A DNA stretch of 64,000 nt from Cladocopium goreaui. Its lineage: Eukaryota; Sar; Dinophyceae; Suessiales; Symbiodiniaceae. Made by a program: the position numbers and the translations under genes. Each line of letters starts with the position of its first letter. The first letter of the stretch is position 1. Below the pieces are notes generated by a model that was not told the DNA's origin, searched no databases, and saw nothing but the letters and a program-made list of their open reading frames with translations. Below, one piece after another: positions 1 through 10,633 of the stretch. The stretch covers positions 1 to 64,000 of the forward strand of contig CAMXCT020001791.1 of NCBI GenBank assembly GCA_947184155.2, given 5' to 3'.

Positions 1-38
1 GACACCAGGGTATCACTATGTATCACTTAAGTGACCTG

Positions 39-165
39 TCACCACTTGGCCCAAGACTCCGGAATCTTCTCTCCCATGACAGTGAGGAAATTCCGATGCT
101 TCACCTTCAGCAAGCAGAGCCTTGGACGCAAAAAACGCCGTGGATCATCCCATCGTTGTGTCGTA
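39..165 (-). CDS. putative host exon, family not recognised
   Basis: A GC-richer island reads on the minus strand as a basic peptide containing KVKHRNFLTVMGEKIPESW, followed by TGA at 39-41. It is either a terminal exon or is spliced just before that stop. It agrees in strand with all other coding islands here. I do not recognise the family. A MITE begins about 50 bases upstream of it (at 218). Confidence 0.35.
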
Positions 166-217
166 AACCATCCGTAGCATTGTGGTTCCAAAAGCCAAAA
201 AAAAATGAACTGGCAAA

Positions 218-320
218 TACCCTCTGGTAAACTAACGTAACTATGGAAAATCACCAATTTAATGGGTTAATTCCACTATAAATGGCCATTTTCAATAGCT
301 ATGTTAGTTTACCAGAGGGG
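218..320 (+). mobile_element. MITE family A, copy 1
   Basis: Non-coding palindromic element of about 100 bp. The termini are CCCTCTGGTAA and its complement, usually flanked by TA on both sides, which suggests a Tc1/mariner-like TA target duplication. The core contains GGAAAATCACCA on one arm and GGCCATTTTCAATAGC on the other. The right end has decayed to GAGGGG. Confidence 0.85.
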
Positions 321-555
321 AACTGGCAAATACAGGGAGAGAAGGCAAATTCCAAGGCAACCGTCCCATATCTGTCATTTACTGAGCCAAAATTCTGTAC
401 CCAATTTTGACCTTTCCCGAGATTATCATGTGGTTAGGGATGTCTTATTTTCAGCCGGTTTCCCCATTGTGGGATACATGTACCCTGCAATAAATTAGGA
501 TATGTGGGTTTCCATTCATGGGGGTACCCCCAAATGGATGGTTTATAATGGAAAA

Positions 556-663
556 TACCCTCTGGTAAAGTAACATAGCTATTGAAAATGGCCATTGAAA
601 TAGTGGATTTTCCCATTGAAAATGGTGATTTTCCATAGCTATGTCAGTCATTACCAGAGGGTA
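556..663 (-). mobile_element. MITE family A, copy 2
   Basis: Complete copy with both CCCTCTGGTAA ends and flanking TA. The core is inverted relative to copy 1 (TTGAAAATGGCCATT comes first). It sits inside a family G element. Confidence 0.9.
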
Positions 664-686
664 CCATGGATGATTTAGGACACATC

Positions 687-794
687 TACCCTTTGGTAAT
701 TTAACATAGCTATGGAAAATCACCATTTTTAATGGTAAAATTCACTCTTTCAATGGTCATTTTCAATAGCTTTTTGTATGTTTACCAGAGGGTA
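687..794 (+). mobile_element. MITE family A, copy 3
   Basis: Complete copy starting TACCCTTTGGTAA and ending TTACCAGAGGGTA. It carries the AGCTTTTTGTATG variant of the right arm that recurs in copies at 11702, 14591 and 21829, so it defines a subfamily. Confidence 0.88.
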
Positions 795-881
795 TCATGG
801 ATGGTTTATAATGGAAAATACCATGAAAATGGATGATTTAGGAAACATCAATATCTTTAATGGTTCAACCATTTCAGAGAT

Positions 882-980
882 CAGGCGTCCTCCGATGATG
901 CACCAACCACGCAACGCGTAGATGACGTTGGCCACGCTCTGGCTGTTGGCCTCATCCAAGCGCTGGGCGAGGATGTCGCC
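882..980 (-). CDS. host exon: FASTK/RAP-like helical repeat protein (partial)
   Basis: The minus strand reads GDILAQRLDEANSQSVANVI followed by YALRGWCIIGG. The pattern of SVANVIYAL resembles the repeated helix pairs (consensus like L-A-N-x-x-W-A-L) of FAST-kinase-like/RAP and related organellar RNA-binding proteins. A possible acceptor, TGTCAG, precedes GCGACATCC. The exons at 2135 and 4425 carry similar repeats, so they probably belong to one gene read right to left. Family membership is inference from motif shape only. Confidence 0.5.
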
Positions 981-1007
981 TGACACGCGAAAACATGGTG
1001 GATGGAC

Positions 1008-1243
1008 GCAAGGTGGTGCGCCCCCCCCAGTTATAGATGGCTTAGAATCCCATGAAAACCATAGAGAATCCCATGAAAACCATAGATAATCCCATGAAAA
1101 CCATAGATAATCCCATGAAAACCATAGATAATCCCAGTTATATCCCCAGTTTTGAATTAACTATAGATATATCACCAACAAAAACCATAGTGACATTGGA
1201 CTTATTTGCACCAACTTGGCTAACTATGGGGCACCACCCTGTG
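1008..1243. mobile_element. MITE family C with internal tandem expansion
   Basis: Terminal inverted repeats are AAGGTGGTGCGCCCCCC at the left and GGGGCACCACCCT at the right. Between them a 21-bp unit (AATCCCATGAAAACCATAGA) is repeated about four times at roughly 1047-1133. Relatives occur at 8084 and 9838. Confidence 0.6.
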
Positions 1244-2130
1244 GGATAGAACCCCTAAACGGAGGTCTGATGGAAATAATTGGGATGCTCCTCGCGCTGT
1301 TCATACATAGACTTAAACCTGTAAAACATCTTAGAACCTTAAAGACTTTAAACTGTGATCCAAAAATAGAACCAAACTGGACACATAATCTGGGTATAGC
1401 GGGATATAGTGGGGATGTGATAGGGATATGTTGCAAATTGCTGCTACGATAGCAAACTATGTTGCGGAGTCGACACATAGCCACTACCTGTATGGAGCTG
1501 AATCGGAAAGCCCCACCTATATGAAGTTAAATCGTTGACCGTTAAGCCACCAAAGCACGGTATGCACGCTTGCAAACTTGGAAGAACGTGCAGAGATCAC
1601 TATATAATCATATTGAAATGGACACATTGCCAGCAAAACTTGGGGTTCGACGATGCTAAACAATCCAGTCCAGGAGCTTCAAAACGATTCAAACGACACG
1701 GGTCTCTCTAAAAAATCACATCAAACCAGGCGGCTATTGGAAGTCTGTACATTTCATCATATTTCGATATTTACTATGAGACCCAGTGCGGTCTGAATAC
1801 AAACAATGGGCCCTTTCACTAAAACAGCAAAATGGATCAAAAGGGTGCAACCAAGCAGTCACACCTCCCACCTCCCACCTCCTTTACCTCCCATCTTTCC
1901 TGTATCATTAATATAGCATAATATAGCGCCATTCATGGGATGGAATGCCTTTACCACCCAAACGTAGGACTTAAATCCTGCTTTCTTCCAATTCTTCGCT
2001 TCATTCTAGATACATCTTCACTCTAAAACCAACAACTTGAGAAAAATCCAACAAAAAAACAACAAATTGAGAAAACTATGAAAATCCATGGATTTTATCC
2101 GGATTTCCATCCAGCTTCCCTTCCCCCACC
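1244..2130. other. intergenic or intron sequence, no feature seen
   Basis: AT-rich single-copy-looking sequence with no convincing exon, RNA gene or repeat. ORFs at 1216-1484 have no coding character. Confidence 0.4.
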
Positions 2131-2134
2131 CTTC

Positions 2135-2245
2135 CCCATCCCCGCGGCACAGAGCGCGGGCACCGCGTCGCGGTGCTGCAGCAGCGCCAGACCATAGACC
2201 ATGTTGGCTAAGTCGCGACAGGTGAAGTGAAGGATGCGACCTGGC
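2135..2245 (-). CDS. host exon: FASTK/RAP-like helical repeat protein (partial)
   Basis: The minus strand reads RILHFTCRDLANMVYGLALL then QHRDAVPALCAAGMG. The LANMVYGLALL segment is the same kind of helical repeat as in the exon at 882-980. The island is strongly GC-biased against its AT-rich surroundings. Splice borders were not resolved. Confidence 0.55.
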
Positions 2246-2611
2246 ATGCCTGTCATGGTCAAGTGATAAAATATGATACAATGATATGGAAACCATGGGA
2301 AATGGAAAACTTTAACTTCTTGACAATGTCATTTTATACTTTTTCCGTTGTTTTTTTACGTAGGAACCGGGAATACGATGCCGTGGCCGAGTGAATTGGG
2401 ATTTGGGGAACAGTCATTGGGAATTTTGCTGGGAATATAGCTGCAATCTAATGGGTATAGAACTGATTTGGCCAAGTTAATATGATCCATGGACAATTGG
2501 AGCTTTGCTAGTAACTCCTAGTATTTCTGGACAACACCTTTTTCAGGTTGGTTTGAACCCATCCCAAGAATATGCTCTTCATCTCAATGAATAATTCAAG
2601 ATGAAACATAT

Positions 2612-2712
2612 GGGTATGGGTCAATACCTATAGATACATTTTTAGTGGGATGAACATCCATAAATCCCAGCTATTTTGATGTGAACTACAGGGGTACTAT
2701 TGGTTTTGACAC
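2612..2712 (+). repeat. left arm of a 1.1-kb inverted repeat pair
   Basis: Starts GGGTATGGGTCAATACC and includes GGGATGAACATCCAT and CCAGCTATTTTG. Its reverse complement occurs at 3684-3779 with scattered differences. The arms could be two opposite insertions of one repeat or the ends of one foldback element. Confidence 0.6.
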
Positions 2713-2784
2713 ACTGCCATATTGGAACCCCCCAACCAGTTGCTCTAAAGAACTCTGAAACCACCATCGTTCACCGGTTTTTGA

Positions 2785-2865
2785 ATCACACCATCTTCGG
2801 GAGCCTGGAATCCGTTGACAAAGATCCTCCAGAAGGTCCTGGGAAGCAGGAGGAAGGAGGGCAGT
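2785..2865 (-). CDS. possible small host exon
   Basis: The minus strand reads PPASQDLLEDLCQRIPGSRR. It is a coding-like island on the right strand, between two FASTK/RAP-like exons, and could belong to the same gene. The ATG further upstream in the same frame lies in repeat-like sequence and is probably not a start. Confidence 0.35.
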
Positions 2866-3017
2866 TGCCATAACCATATGGAAAAACCATGGGAAAACTA
2901 TGGGAAAATCATTCTCAGTTGATTCATCCATTTATAAAATCTAGAGACCCTGACCTGGTCAGGACAGATTTATTTCGGAAAGCTGGGATATCACCGCTCA
3001 GAAGTGTATTACAACCC

Positions 3018-3345
3018 GTTTATCCTCTGGTAAATGAACGTAACATGTAACTATGATTAACTATGGAAGATGGCCCTCTTATAGATGATTTACGTTGATT
3101 TACCATGATTCACCTATGAGAAATGGTGGGTTTTCCAGTTTGACATGTTAAATCACAAGAGGCTGTGCAGGCGTGGCCACGTTGCTTCGATCAACACATT
3201 TTGCTCAAGGCCACTGGCTCAAACCAACCAGCGGGGTCCTTCAGCAACTACCCACGGGTTATGACTAACATAGCCATGGTATAGATGGCCCATAGAAATA
3301 GATGGTTTACCTATTAAAAATGGTGATTTTCCGTTACAATTTATT
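3018..3345. repeat. degraded MITE family A fragments
   Basis: TATCCTCTGGTAAATGAACG at 3018 and a core-like stretch at 3268-3345 (CATAGCCATGGTATAG, then AAAATGGTGATTTTCC) are remnants of family A without matching partners at full length. Confidence 0.5.
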
Positions 3346-3683
3346 CGATTCTTCAAGTACTGAATGTATGTTGTCACGGCCTATCTTTCAATAACTTGCA
3401 GGGCAGCACCTTTTTGCTTTAAAAGTAAGTATCAAAGAATGTGTATATATTATATATGTATTAATTTCAAATAATTATATAATTATATATAATTATATAT
3501 ATAGTGGCCAAAACTACTCACCCAAGGTTTGCCCAGTTGTGGTAGACACATTCCCAACATACTTTCCCAAAAGTAGAATCTACCAATCCATATAGTTATA
3601 ATAAGTCTCAAAACGAGTTTTAGAACATGTATGAATACAGTATCTCAATTTTGAATGATTTTACCAGCATTTTTTAATGGGGA

Positions 3684-3779
3684 TGGGTCAAAACCCTGGT
3701 ACCTAGTGAACCCCAAAATAGCTGGTAAATGGATGTTCATCCCGCTAAAATGTATCTATAGGTATTGACTCATACCCTA
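3684..3779 (-). repeat. right arm of the inverted repeat pair
   Basis: Reverse-complement match to 2612-2712 over about 95 bases. Shared blocks include AATGTATCTATAGGTATTGA and GGATGTTCATCCCGCTA. Confidence 0.6.
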
Positions 3780-3929
3780 ATCAGAATTCCACATTTTTCT
3801 GCAGTACTACCACGGTGGTGGGGAAACTCTGATTGAATCGCTGCCCCTGGCTCCCCATAGCTTTGAACCGCTCCCTCCGAACCACCGGATTTTCGGTTTT
3901 GTCCCAAATGCGAGGGATCAGTTGATTCG

Positions 3930-4023
3930 TATCCTCTGGTAATGGAATAGATGGTCCATTTATAGATGGTTTACCTATTATAAATGGTGATTTTCCATGG
4001 CTATGTTAATTAACCAGAAGGTA
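3930..4023 (-). mobile_element. MITE family A, diverged copy
   Basis: Starts TATCCTCTGGTAATGG and ends AACCAGAAGGTA. A further terminal piece, TTTACCAGAGGGATCC, follows at about 4054-4069. Confidence 0.65.
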
Positions 4024-4158
4024 AGACCTTTCTATTTTCAGGGTCTATGTTAATTTACCAGAGGGATCCGGAGGGTATATAGGCTAGCACAACATGTGGT
4101 ATAACCTCCATAACAATCAACAGGGGTTTAGCCACTGCTCAACTGAAGATCAAACAAC

Positions 4159-4400
4159 CTTGACCTTCAGGAGAATATATATATATGTGGTCATATAATC
4201 ATGTATATATATATATACTTATAATAGTCATACATACATATGTATATAACATTATATAGCCGTATAACCTTTGCATAGTCATATACATACGTATATAACC
4301 ATATATATATCATAACCATATATCATAACCACATATATATATATATATATATCACATATATACGTATATATATATATATATATATCACATCTAATATATC
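4159..4400. repeat. AT/TATA-rich simple repeat tract
   Basis: Long runs of alternating TA with ATATAC/GTATAT interruptions. Confidence 0.8.
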
Positions 4401-4424
4401 CTTCCCAATTTAACGTCCTTCTCC

Positions 4425-4497
4425 TTCACCTTCAGCTTGCCCCAGGCCCACAGCACGCATGCCAGGCTCTTAGCGTCGAAGTCACCCGCCTCACCGG
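4425..4497 (-). CDS. host exon: FASTK/RAP-like helical repeat protein (partial)
   Basis: The minus strand reads EAGDFDAKSLACVLWAWGKL then KVKEKD. DAKSLACVLWAWGKL is a typical helix-pair unit of FASTK/RAP-like or OPR-like RNA-binding repeat proteins. It fits with the exons at 882 and 2135 as parts of one minus-strand gene. Confidence 0.55.
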
Positions 4498-4539
4498 TAA
4501 GCCCCAGAAAAAGAACAGCGGTTCATCACTTTTTTAATA

Positions 4540-4684
4540 GGTAAACCATCTATAAATGGGCCATTTTCCATGGAAAATCACACATAACTAACATAACTAT
4601 GGAAAATCACCATTTTTAATGGGAAAACTCACTATAAATAAATGGGCCATTTTCAATAGCTATGTAACAAATTACCAGAGGGTA
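4540..4684 (+). mobile_element. MITE family A, partly duplicated copy
   Basis: The right end TTACCAGAGGGTA is intact at 4684. The left side lacks the CCCTCTGG terminus and instead shows duplicated core pieces (GGTAAACCATCTATAAATGG, then a normal core). Confidence 0.65.
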
Positions 4685-5284
4685 GTGGGATTTGACTTTT
4701 TCTATATTTTTTTTTGGGTAAGTATAGGTTTATGGATGTTTATGGTATAGATTTTTTTTTAGATATAAATGATAGAACCCCAAAACGTTAGCCGGCTTTA
4801 TACGATTCTACCGTTATGCCCACTCATTTTTTGGGGTGGCACCACCTTGCAGCTTTATACGCGGTGAGATATGCATATCTTTTTCCAACCAATAATCAAT
4901 TGGGTCGACCTTAAAGTTTCATCTTGGTGATCTGTGACGCCTTACTCGGCCACCACCCTGGGTATCATTCCAATATATTTTACATGACTTGTGCATAAAT
5001 TGGTACGTACGGATGATGGTTATGAGTATGAACAGTAGTAGCTAATAGATTTATCATAACTATTCAATAAAACGATATTTCTAGCTCTTTTGATGATGAT
5101 TTCTTGTTTTTTTTGGATCATTATTTTTCATGTCACTAAAGATGCGATGGCAATTCATCCATGTTTTCGATGGTCAACTGCAGATGGTTTCTTCGTGAGT
5201 TCAGCATATGAGTAGCAGCCAGTGAGTTGGAGATGGTGGAAACACCCGGCCTGGTTATGACGAACAGTTCGCCATGGGTTAAGA

Positions 5285-5444
5285 TCCACCATTTTTAATA
5301 GGTAAACCATCTATAAATGGACCATTTTCCTCTGGTAAACTAACATAACTATAGAAAGATCCACCATGCTATTAAGAACGGTACACCATTTATTTCTATG
5401 GGCCATCATTTTCCATGGCGAACTGTTAGTCATAACCAGAGGGT
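5285..5444 (+). mobile_element. MITE family A, nested or rearranged copies
   Basis: A core fragment (GGTAAACCATCTATAAATGG) runs into TCCTCTGGTAAACTAAC and a diverged copy that ends AACCAGAGGGTA at 5444. Confidence 0.6.
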
Positions 5445-5607
5445 ATATTTGTATATACTATCTCATCATCATCTATCATCTTGCCATTATGGATCCAGGT
5501 CAAAAATCTCAGCCAAAAAGGTGGATGCTTTAATCGTGACCAGCCGTGAATGCCACGGACATGAAGGAGCTCGAATCGGCCGGGCTCCAACACCACGATA
5601 AAAGGAT

Positions 5608-5705
5608 ATGGGGGGTTCCATAGTCATGGGGATATCCCAAAATGGATGGTTTATAGTGGAAAATCCTATTAAAATGGATGATCTAGGGGTACCATTCTAG
5701 GAAAA
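5608..5705 (+). mobile_element. MITE family G copy
   Basis: Contains TCCATAGTCATGGGGATATCCC, ATGGATGGTTTATAGTGG and GGGGTACCATTCTAGG, matching the family at 505, 14473 and 17466. Confidence 0.5.
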
Positions 5706-6087
5706 CTCCTACAACATCCTAAAACCTTTTTACGATTGTGAAATCTCCTTTGCAGAACTCATCAGTCATATCAACCATAATTTCTTGGTCAGAACCACAA
5801 TTTTGATGGTGTACATCGATATTTGACGATGAAATCCATGCACCAGGGATTTCGAAACTCTTGGTAATATCAATGTAATATCATTGGTTATGTATCCCAT
5901 TGTATCTGCATTTATAATTTTGGTTTTATCAGGTTTCACACCTCCTTTTCTAAGGCGAAACCGCCATTTATACAGTCATGTTCTTCTTAAATCACCATCA
6001 AATCCTATGAAAACCATCATTTTTCCCCATAAATATCCACACATATCCATAAATTCTCAAGAATGTCCTCCTGTCCATACAAAAATG

Positions 6088-6215
6088 TCCTCCAGTCGCG
6101 CCTTCCCCATCCGTTGCCGCTGTTGCGCCACCAGCAGCCCCAGACAGCGGGAGAAACACTTGGCGTCGTCGCGGCTCACTTTGGCCGTGCGGTGCCTCGG
6201 CGATATCAATGTGGC
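6088..6215 (-). CDS. host exon, helical-repeat-like, family uncertain
   Basis: The minus strand reads RHRTAKVSRDDAKCFSRCLG then LLVAQQRQRMGKARLEDIF. The DDAKCFSRCLGLLVAQ segment has the spacing of the helical repeats in the exons to the left, so it may be part of that gene. GC content is high relative to flanks. Confidence 0.45.
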
Positions 6216-6261
6216 ATCCCATCCAGGTTCTGTTGAAAGATGGAGATGGATGGATATATAG

Positions 6262-6420
6262 ACAGATTCTATGTAATCTATAGATGTCATGTCATTTAAC
6301 ATAATCTATAGATAATGTGATCTATAATCTATAGATATCATTATTCTATAGTCTATATATTACATTATAATCTATAGATATCTATAATCTATAGACAGAT
6401 AATCTCATATAGATTGACAA
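6262..6420. repeat. clustered ATCTATAGAT palindromes
   Basis: The 10-base palindrome ATCTATAGAT or near variants occurs about six times in 160 bases, within TA-rich sequence. Confidence 0.6.
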
Positions 6421-6521
6421 TCTTGCTGTTTGAAAGATAGATATCCAGTTGAAATGTAACCTATATATTTCAACATATTTAACATCATATCTCAGTTTCA
6501 GCAAACTCAGCCTTAAATATA

Positions 6522-6644
6522 TCTGCTTGGTGGTTTATTTTAACCATCTTGAAAAATGATGGAGTTCGTCAATGGGTTCCGGATGACATCCCATATTAAT
6601 GAAATGGAACATAAAAGCCAGCCATGTTTGAAACAGCCAACCAG
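6522..6644. mobile_element. MITE family D copy 1
   Basis: Family D is about 100-120 bp with ends CTGGTTGGTGGTTT and AAACCACCAACCAG, and a conserved CTTGAAAAATAT block. This copy ends GAAACAGCCAACCAG. A second right end (TTTGAAACCACCAACCAG) lies about 120 bases further on. Confidence 0.65.
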
Positions 6645-6769
6645 TAATCACCATTAATCATTATTAACCATTATTAACCCATTACAATCCCCATTCATCA
6701 CCATTAACTATCACCATTAAATCACCATTAAATCCAGCCATGTTTGAAACCACCAACCAGATATAGTGA

Positions 6770-6865
6770 GATCAGCACCCACAATAATTTCGCCACAGTG
6801 GCCATGCTGCTGCCAAGTTCGTCCCATCCCAGGCTTCAGAGGTGCTCCTCAGCGCCTGGCCATGC
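6770..6865 (-). CDS. possible host exon (weak)
   Basis: A GC-rich island; one minus frame reads STSEAWDGTNLAAAWPLWRN. No splice signal or family supports it firmly. Confidence 0.2.
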
Positions 6866-7639
6866 GGAGTCAACGGATCATCATCTTCAGCCATGACAGA
6901 ATTCAAACTAAGCTTGTAGATCTTTGTAGTGAAAAATTGAAATGCGGGATTGGATGCATGTTTTCCCTTAAGTGCAGCCATGTTGGTCTTCAATCCCTAC
7001 TAACATGTTGGTGGTTCGACTCTTGGATTTGGGGAGTCTCACGTACCGGAAGGCTGTTTTCCAGAACTTGGGGCAGTATGTTGAAGGGTGGCTGCTATTG
7101 TGTTGTTTCACTGCCCAACTAAAGAATGCCAAACCTGGAACAAGTCAGAAGCCAATGTGAATGCCAAGTGGTTATGCTGCAGTATGCCTTCTATATGTTT
7201 TCTATGGTGCACATCGTCCATCATTGTGTTACATATCATCAGGGTGTTCTGCGCTCACCCTGCTTGTCCTTGCCCTTGAAACACTCAGGTGAAGCGGACA
7301 TCTGAACGACACGGCTTTTCACTCACTGAACGAATTGTGCCCTAGAATTCAAACCTCAGCTTATTTTTCAGAGACTATAGTTCTAAAAGTTTTAGTTCTA
7401 GGTCTGCAATCACCACTCAGCCCGTTGAAATCTATACAAATCTGAGCTAAGAAGACGATTCTGCTCAATCTCAAAAACTCTTCCAATCATTTTCTTCAAA
7501 GCTTTCATGAACAAGCTGATATCCCTCGTAAACACTGTGGTTTTTAGAAACATGGTGGAAACCCAAGAAAAGACTCAGGTAAATTCAGGATGTGACAAAA
7601 AACTGGTTACACCACGAAATGGACATGTCAGTACGGATG

Positions 7640-7915
7640 ATAGATGATACTAGTATATAGTAGATAATTAACCATGTGGATCATTACTAACCATTATTAA
7701 TCATTAAAAAATACCATTCATTATTGACCTTCATTAGCCATCATTAACCATCATTATTAACCATCATTAGCCATCATTAACCATCATCACTAACAATCAT
7801 TATTAACCATCATTAACCATCATTAACCATCATTAACCATCATTAACCATCATTAACCATCATTATCAACCATTATTAACCATCATTAACCATCATTAAC
7901 CATCATTAACCAGTG
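7640..7915 (+). repeat. CATTAACCAT-type tandem repeat
   Basis: About 25 repeats of a 10-base unit close to CATTAACCAT. The same unit reappears sparsely at 6650-6730 and 8640-8760. Confidence 0.85.
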
Positions 7916-8083
7916 TGGATGGAAAAAGGAGGTTACCACCAAAGCCAAAAATCAAGTTTCCCCGCCACCATCTCTCCATGGTGCTGGGTCCACACACACC
8001 CTCTATGTCTCCATGGTGATAGCCAAATATCCCCAGTTTTGTAAATCTGGGGCATTCCGATCCTCAAAAAATGCATGGTTTAT

Positions 8084-8205
8084 ACAAGGTGGTGCCCCCA
8101 AGATAGCTAAGTTGGGTTATAACTCCAATAACTATGGTTTATAGGTGATATATCTATAGTTAATGGACTTATAAACCAACTTATAACTGGGGGGCACCAC
8201 CTTGT
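8084..8205. mobile_element. MITE family C copy 2
   Basis: Terminal inverted repeats are ACAAGGTGGTGCCCCCA and GGGGGCACCACCTTGT, with matching inner arms (TAAGTTGG...CCAACTTA). TAT and ATA flank the ends. Confidence 0.75.
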
Positions 8206-8824
8206 ATAACTCATCTGCGAACCATGGTGCTGGTATATAAAAACCTACAAAACTGGATGATTTTGTCGGAGCAAATGTTGGTTTGCATATTCCAGCACCA
8301 CGGAGTATATGGGTATAGTGATTTATATTAGAACAATGATCATTCATGGCGATTTAATCACTATCATTTGGATCAAAACATATTTCGCCATGGTATATAT
8401 GTACACTATTATATTAAGATATTAAGATATCGTGTACTTTTTCCAAGGTTATATGGGCAAATTTGAGATCATCATGGTATATAGTACACTATAGTACACT
8501 ATTATAGTAATGGGAAGTTTACGATGTTCAAATGATCACTTGGGGTTGGGCGCCATGACTAGATGGACACCTCCACCATTAGTCCGGAGTCCATAAAAAG
8601 ACTGGTCACTGGGTGACTGTTGTTGACCACGAAAAGAATGACATGGATCATTAACCATTATTAACCATTAAAAAAAACCATGGTTGATCATTATGGACCA
8701 TTATTAACCATGATTAACCATTATTAACCATCATTAACCATTCAAAAAACCATCAAAACTACCTTGTTGATCAAAATGTAACCATTATTTTTATTAGCCA
8801 TTCATTGATCATACGGTGACCTGC

Positions 8825-8905
8825 CACAGCGCTCGCGCCGAGGTCAGTCTCGCGAGTTGATTCTGCAGTCCTCGGTGTGGTTCTGCTGCACGGTTTGGGC
8901 TATTT
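8825..8905 (-). CDS. possible host exon (weak)
   Basis: GC-rich island inside AT-rich DNA. A minus-strand frame reads AQTVQQNHTEDCRINSRD before a stop. It could be a short exon; no family was recognised. Confidence 0.2.
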
Positions 8906-8940
8906 TGGCTACCCCGAAATGGTGGATTTACTGACGATTT

Positions 8941-9046
8941 TACCCTCTGGTAAACTGTCCCATAGCTATGGAAAATCACCATTTTTAATGGGAAAACTCA
9001 CTATAAATGGCCATTTTCAATAGCTATGTTAAATTACCAGAGGGTA
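8941..9046 (+). mobile_element. MITE family A, complete copy
   Basis: TACCCTCTGGTAAACTG at the left, AAATTACCAGAGGGTA at the right, standard core orientation. Confidence 0.9.
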
Positions 9047-9092
9047 GGGTGATTCAAAGGTGCTTCATAGAGATTTTATGGGAGTTTTGAAA

Positions 9093-9212
9093 TTTTGTGA
9101 TGAAAAAAAATGACTTTATGGGATTTTATTGGATGTTATGGTGACTTTATCGTTTTGTGATGAAAAAAAATGACTTTATGGGATTTTATTGGATGTTATG
9201 GTGACTTTATCG
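9093..9212 (+). repeat. exact 60-bp tandem duplication
   Basis: The unit beginning TTTTGTGATGAAAAAAAATG occurs twice, at 9093-9152 and 9153-9212, with no difference seen. It adjoins a family A MITE. Confidence 0.9.
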
Positions 9213-9264
9213 TGATCCAATAGGGATTTAACCACCAAAAACCAGTATATTCATGGGAATTACT

Positions 9265-9360
9265 GTACCCTCTGGCGTCATCAAACATGGCTGGCTGGAA
9301 AATCCCCGAACTAAATGGAGGTTTCAATGGCGAAAACCATAGGAAAGTATGGAAAACTTA
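9265..9360. mobile_element. MITE family B piece
   Basis: Starts TACCCTCTGGCGTCATCAAAC, with AACTAAATGGAGGTTTC inside. Complementary-looking ends occur near 57430-57478 and 62490-62550. The outer bases equal those of family A, but the core differs. Confidence 0.45.
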
Positions 9361-9664
9361 TAAATACAAAGGTTTGAGTGGCAAAATCATCGAACTAAAG
9401 AGGTGATGTTTGGATTGCGATCCCAGGGGATGCAGCTTGGGCTTCAACAACGATCCATTAAGCTCTGCCAAGTGGCTTAGCCCATATATATATAATAAGT
9501 GAGTATGTATGGAATATAATATAGTATGTATAGCATATATATATATAGTATGATTAGCTAATATTAGCTATATATATATATAGTATGTATAGAATATAAT
9601 AAGTGAGTCACACCTGGTACGACGATGATTTATGATGATTTATTCACTACTTACGGTGGTATTC

Positions 9665-9800
9665 CTCCAACTTTCCACATCTCTTCTTCTTTTTCGCACC
9701 AAAATTGTGCCGCCCTTCCTCAAAGCGTCGGCTCATCTGACGGCCACATGGAGCGCAGCTTTTCTTTGAGAGGAAATGGCTGGCTGAACAATGCGCGCGG
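9665..9800 (-). CDS. possible host exon
   Basis: The minus strand reads AHCSASHFLSKKSCAPCGRQ then MSRRFEEGRHNFGAKK. The basic, cysteine-containing peptide sits in a GC-rich island. No family was recognised. Confidence 0.3.
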
Positions 9801-9837
9801 GAAATCCTGGATGCTAACACCAGACCAGTTCTACATG

Positions 9838-9955
9838 GTGGGCCCCCCCTAGATAGCTAAGTTGCTTGATAACTAATGTATACGTATAACTAGCATCTAG
9901 GGTAGCTATATCTATAGTCACGGGGGGTTATAACCAACTTACAACTAGGGGAGTT
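9838..9955. mobile_element. MITE family C copy 3 (diverged)
   Basis: GGTGGGCCCCCCCTAGATAG at the left and ACAACTAGGGGAGTTTCC at the right, with inner arms like copy 2. Confidence 0.5.
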
Positions 9956-10063
9956 TCCTTGAATTTCTAGAGGTAAACGTACCCACCGTCAAACCTGTAG
10001 TGTTGCATGAAACCATCATGGTCAATCTCAGAGACCCTGCAACAAACTCAATTAGCAAAGAAG

Positions 10064-10168
10064 TACCCTCTGGTAAACTAACATAGCTATTGAAAATGGC
10101 CCATTTATAGTTGATTTACCCATTATAAATGGTGATTTTCCATAGCTATGTTAGTTTACCAGAGGGTA
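10064..10168 (-). mobile_element. MITE family A, complete copy
   Basis: Near-perfect copy in the inverted core orientation, with both TACCCTCTGGTAA ends. Confidence 0.92.
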
Positions 10169-10532
10169 GATATTAATATCTCCATTTTCTGCAATCAAGT
10201 TGTACTAAACATTACTAAACTATCCATCGAAAGCTGGTTTCCCCACTTAAAATCCCATGAAAATCCATTATTTTCTGGTTTTGCATCGCCATTAAACTAG
10301 TTAAATTGCTGGTGGTTTATATCCCCAATATCTACACCAATTTTGTGTTGGCTATATCAAATTTCTTTGGGCTGATTATAGGAATATTCTACAGTTTTTT
10401 CTTGACTGGTGGTTCATATCATGGGTTTCCCATCTGCATCTTGGTGGTTCACCCATTTTTCAGTGGTTGAATCCATTCCCAGTCGTTTTCCTAACTGTAA
10501 CTGAATATCGCATTCATATGCATTTACATCGA

Positions 10533-10633
10533 CTGGATGCTGGTTTGAACCATCTTGAAAAATATGAAAGCCAATGAGAAGGATTATCCCATATATTATG
10601 GAAAATAAAAGCCATGTTCCAAACCACCAACCA
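10533..10633. mobile_element. MITE family D copy 2
   Basis: CTGGATGCTGGTTTGAACC at the left, the CTTGAAAAATATG block, and CCAAACCACCAACCAG at the right. Confidence 0.7.

Larger units (their letters stand above)
505..860 (+). mobile_element. MITE family G copy, split by two family A insertions
   Basis: The left part has CATGGGGGTACCCCCAAATGGATGGTTTATAATGG. It is interrupted by a family A copy at 556-663, then continues with CCATGGATGATTTAGGACACATC. A second family A copy follows at 687-794, and then a similar stretch, ATGGATGATTTAGGAAACATC, follows. Family G typically shows TCATGGGGGTACC near one end and GGGGTACCTCC near the other. Confidence 0.55.

Noticed and set aside
7640-7915. CRISPR-like regularly spaced repeats
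   Set aside because: Contiguous 10-base tandem units without unique spacers, in a eukaryotic context.
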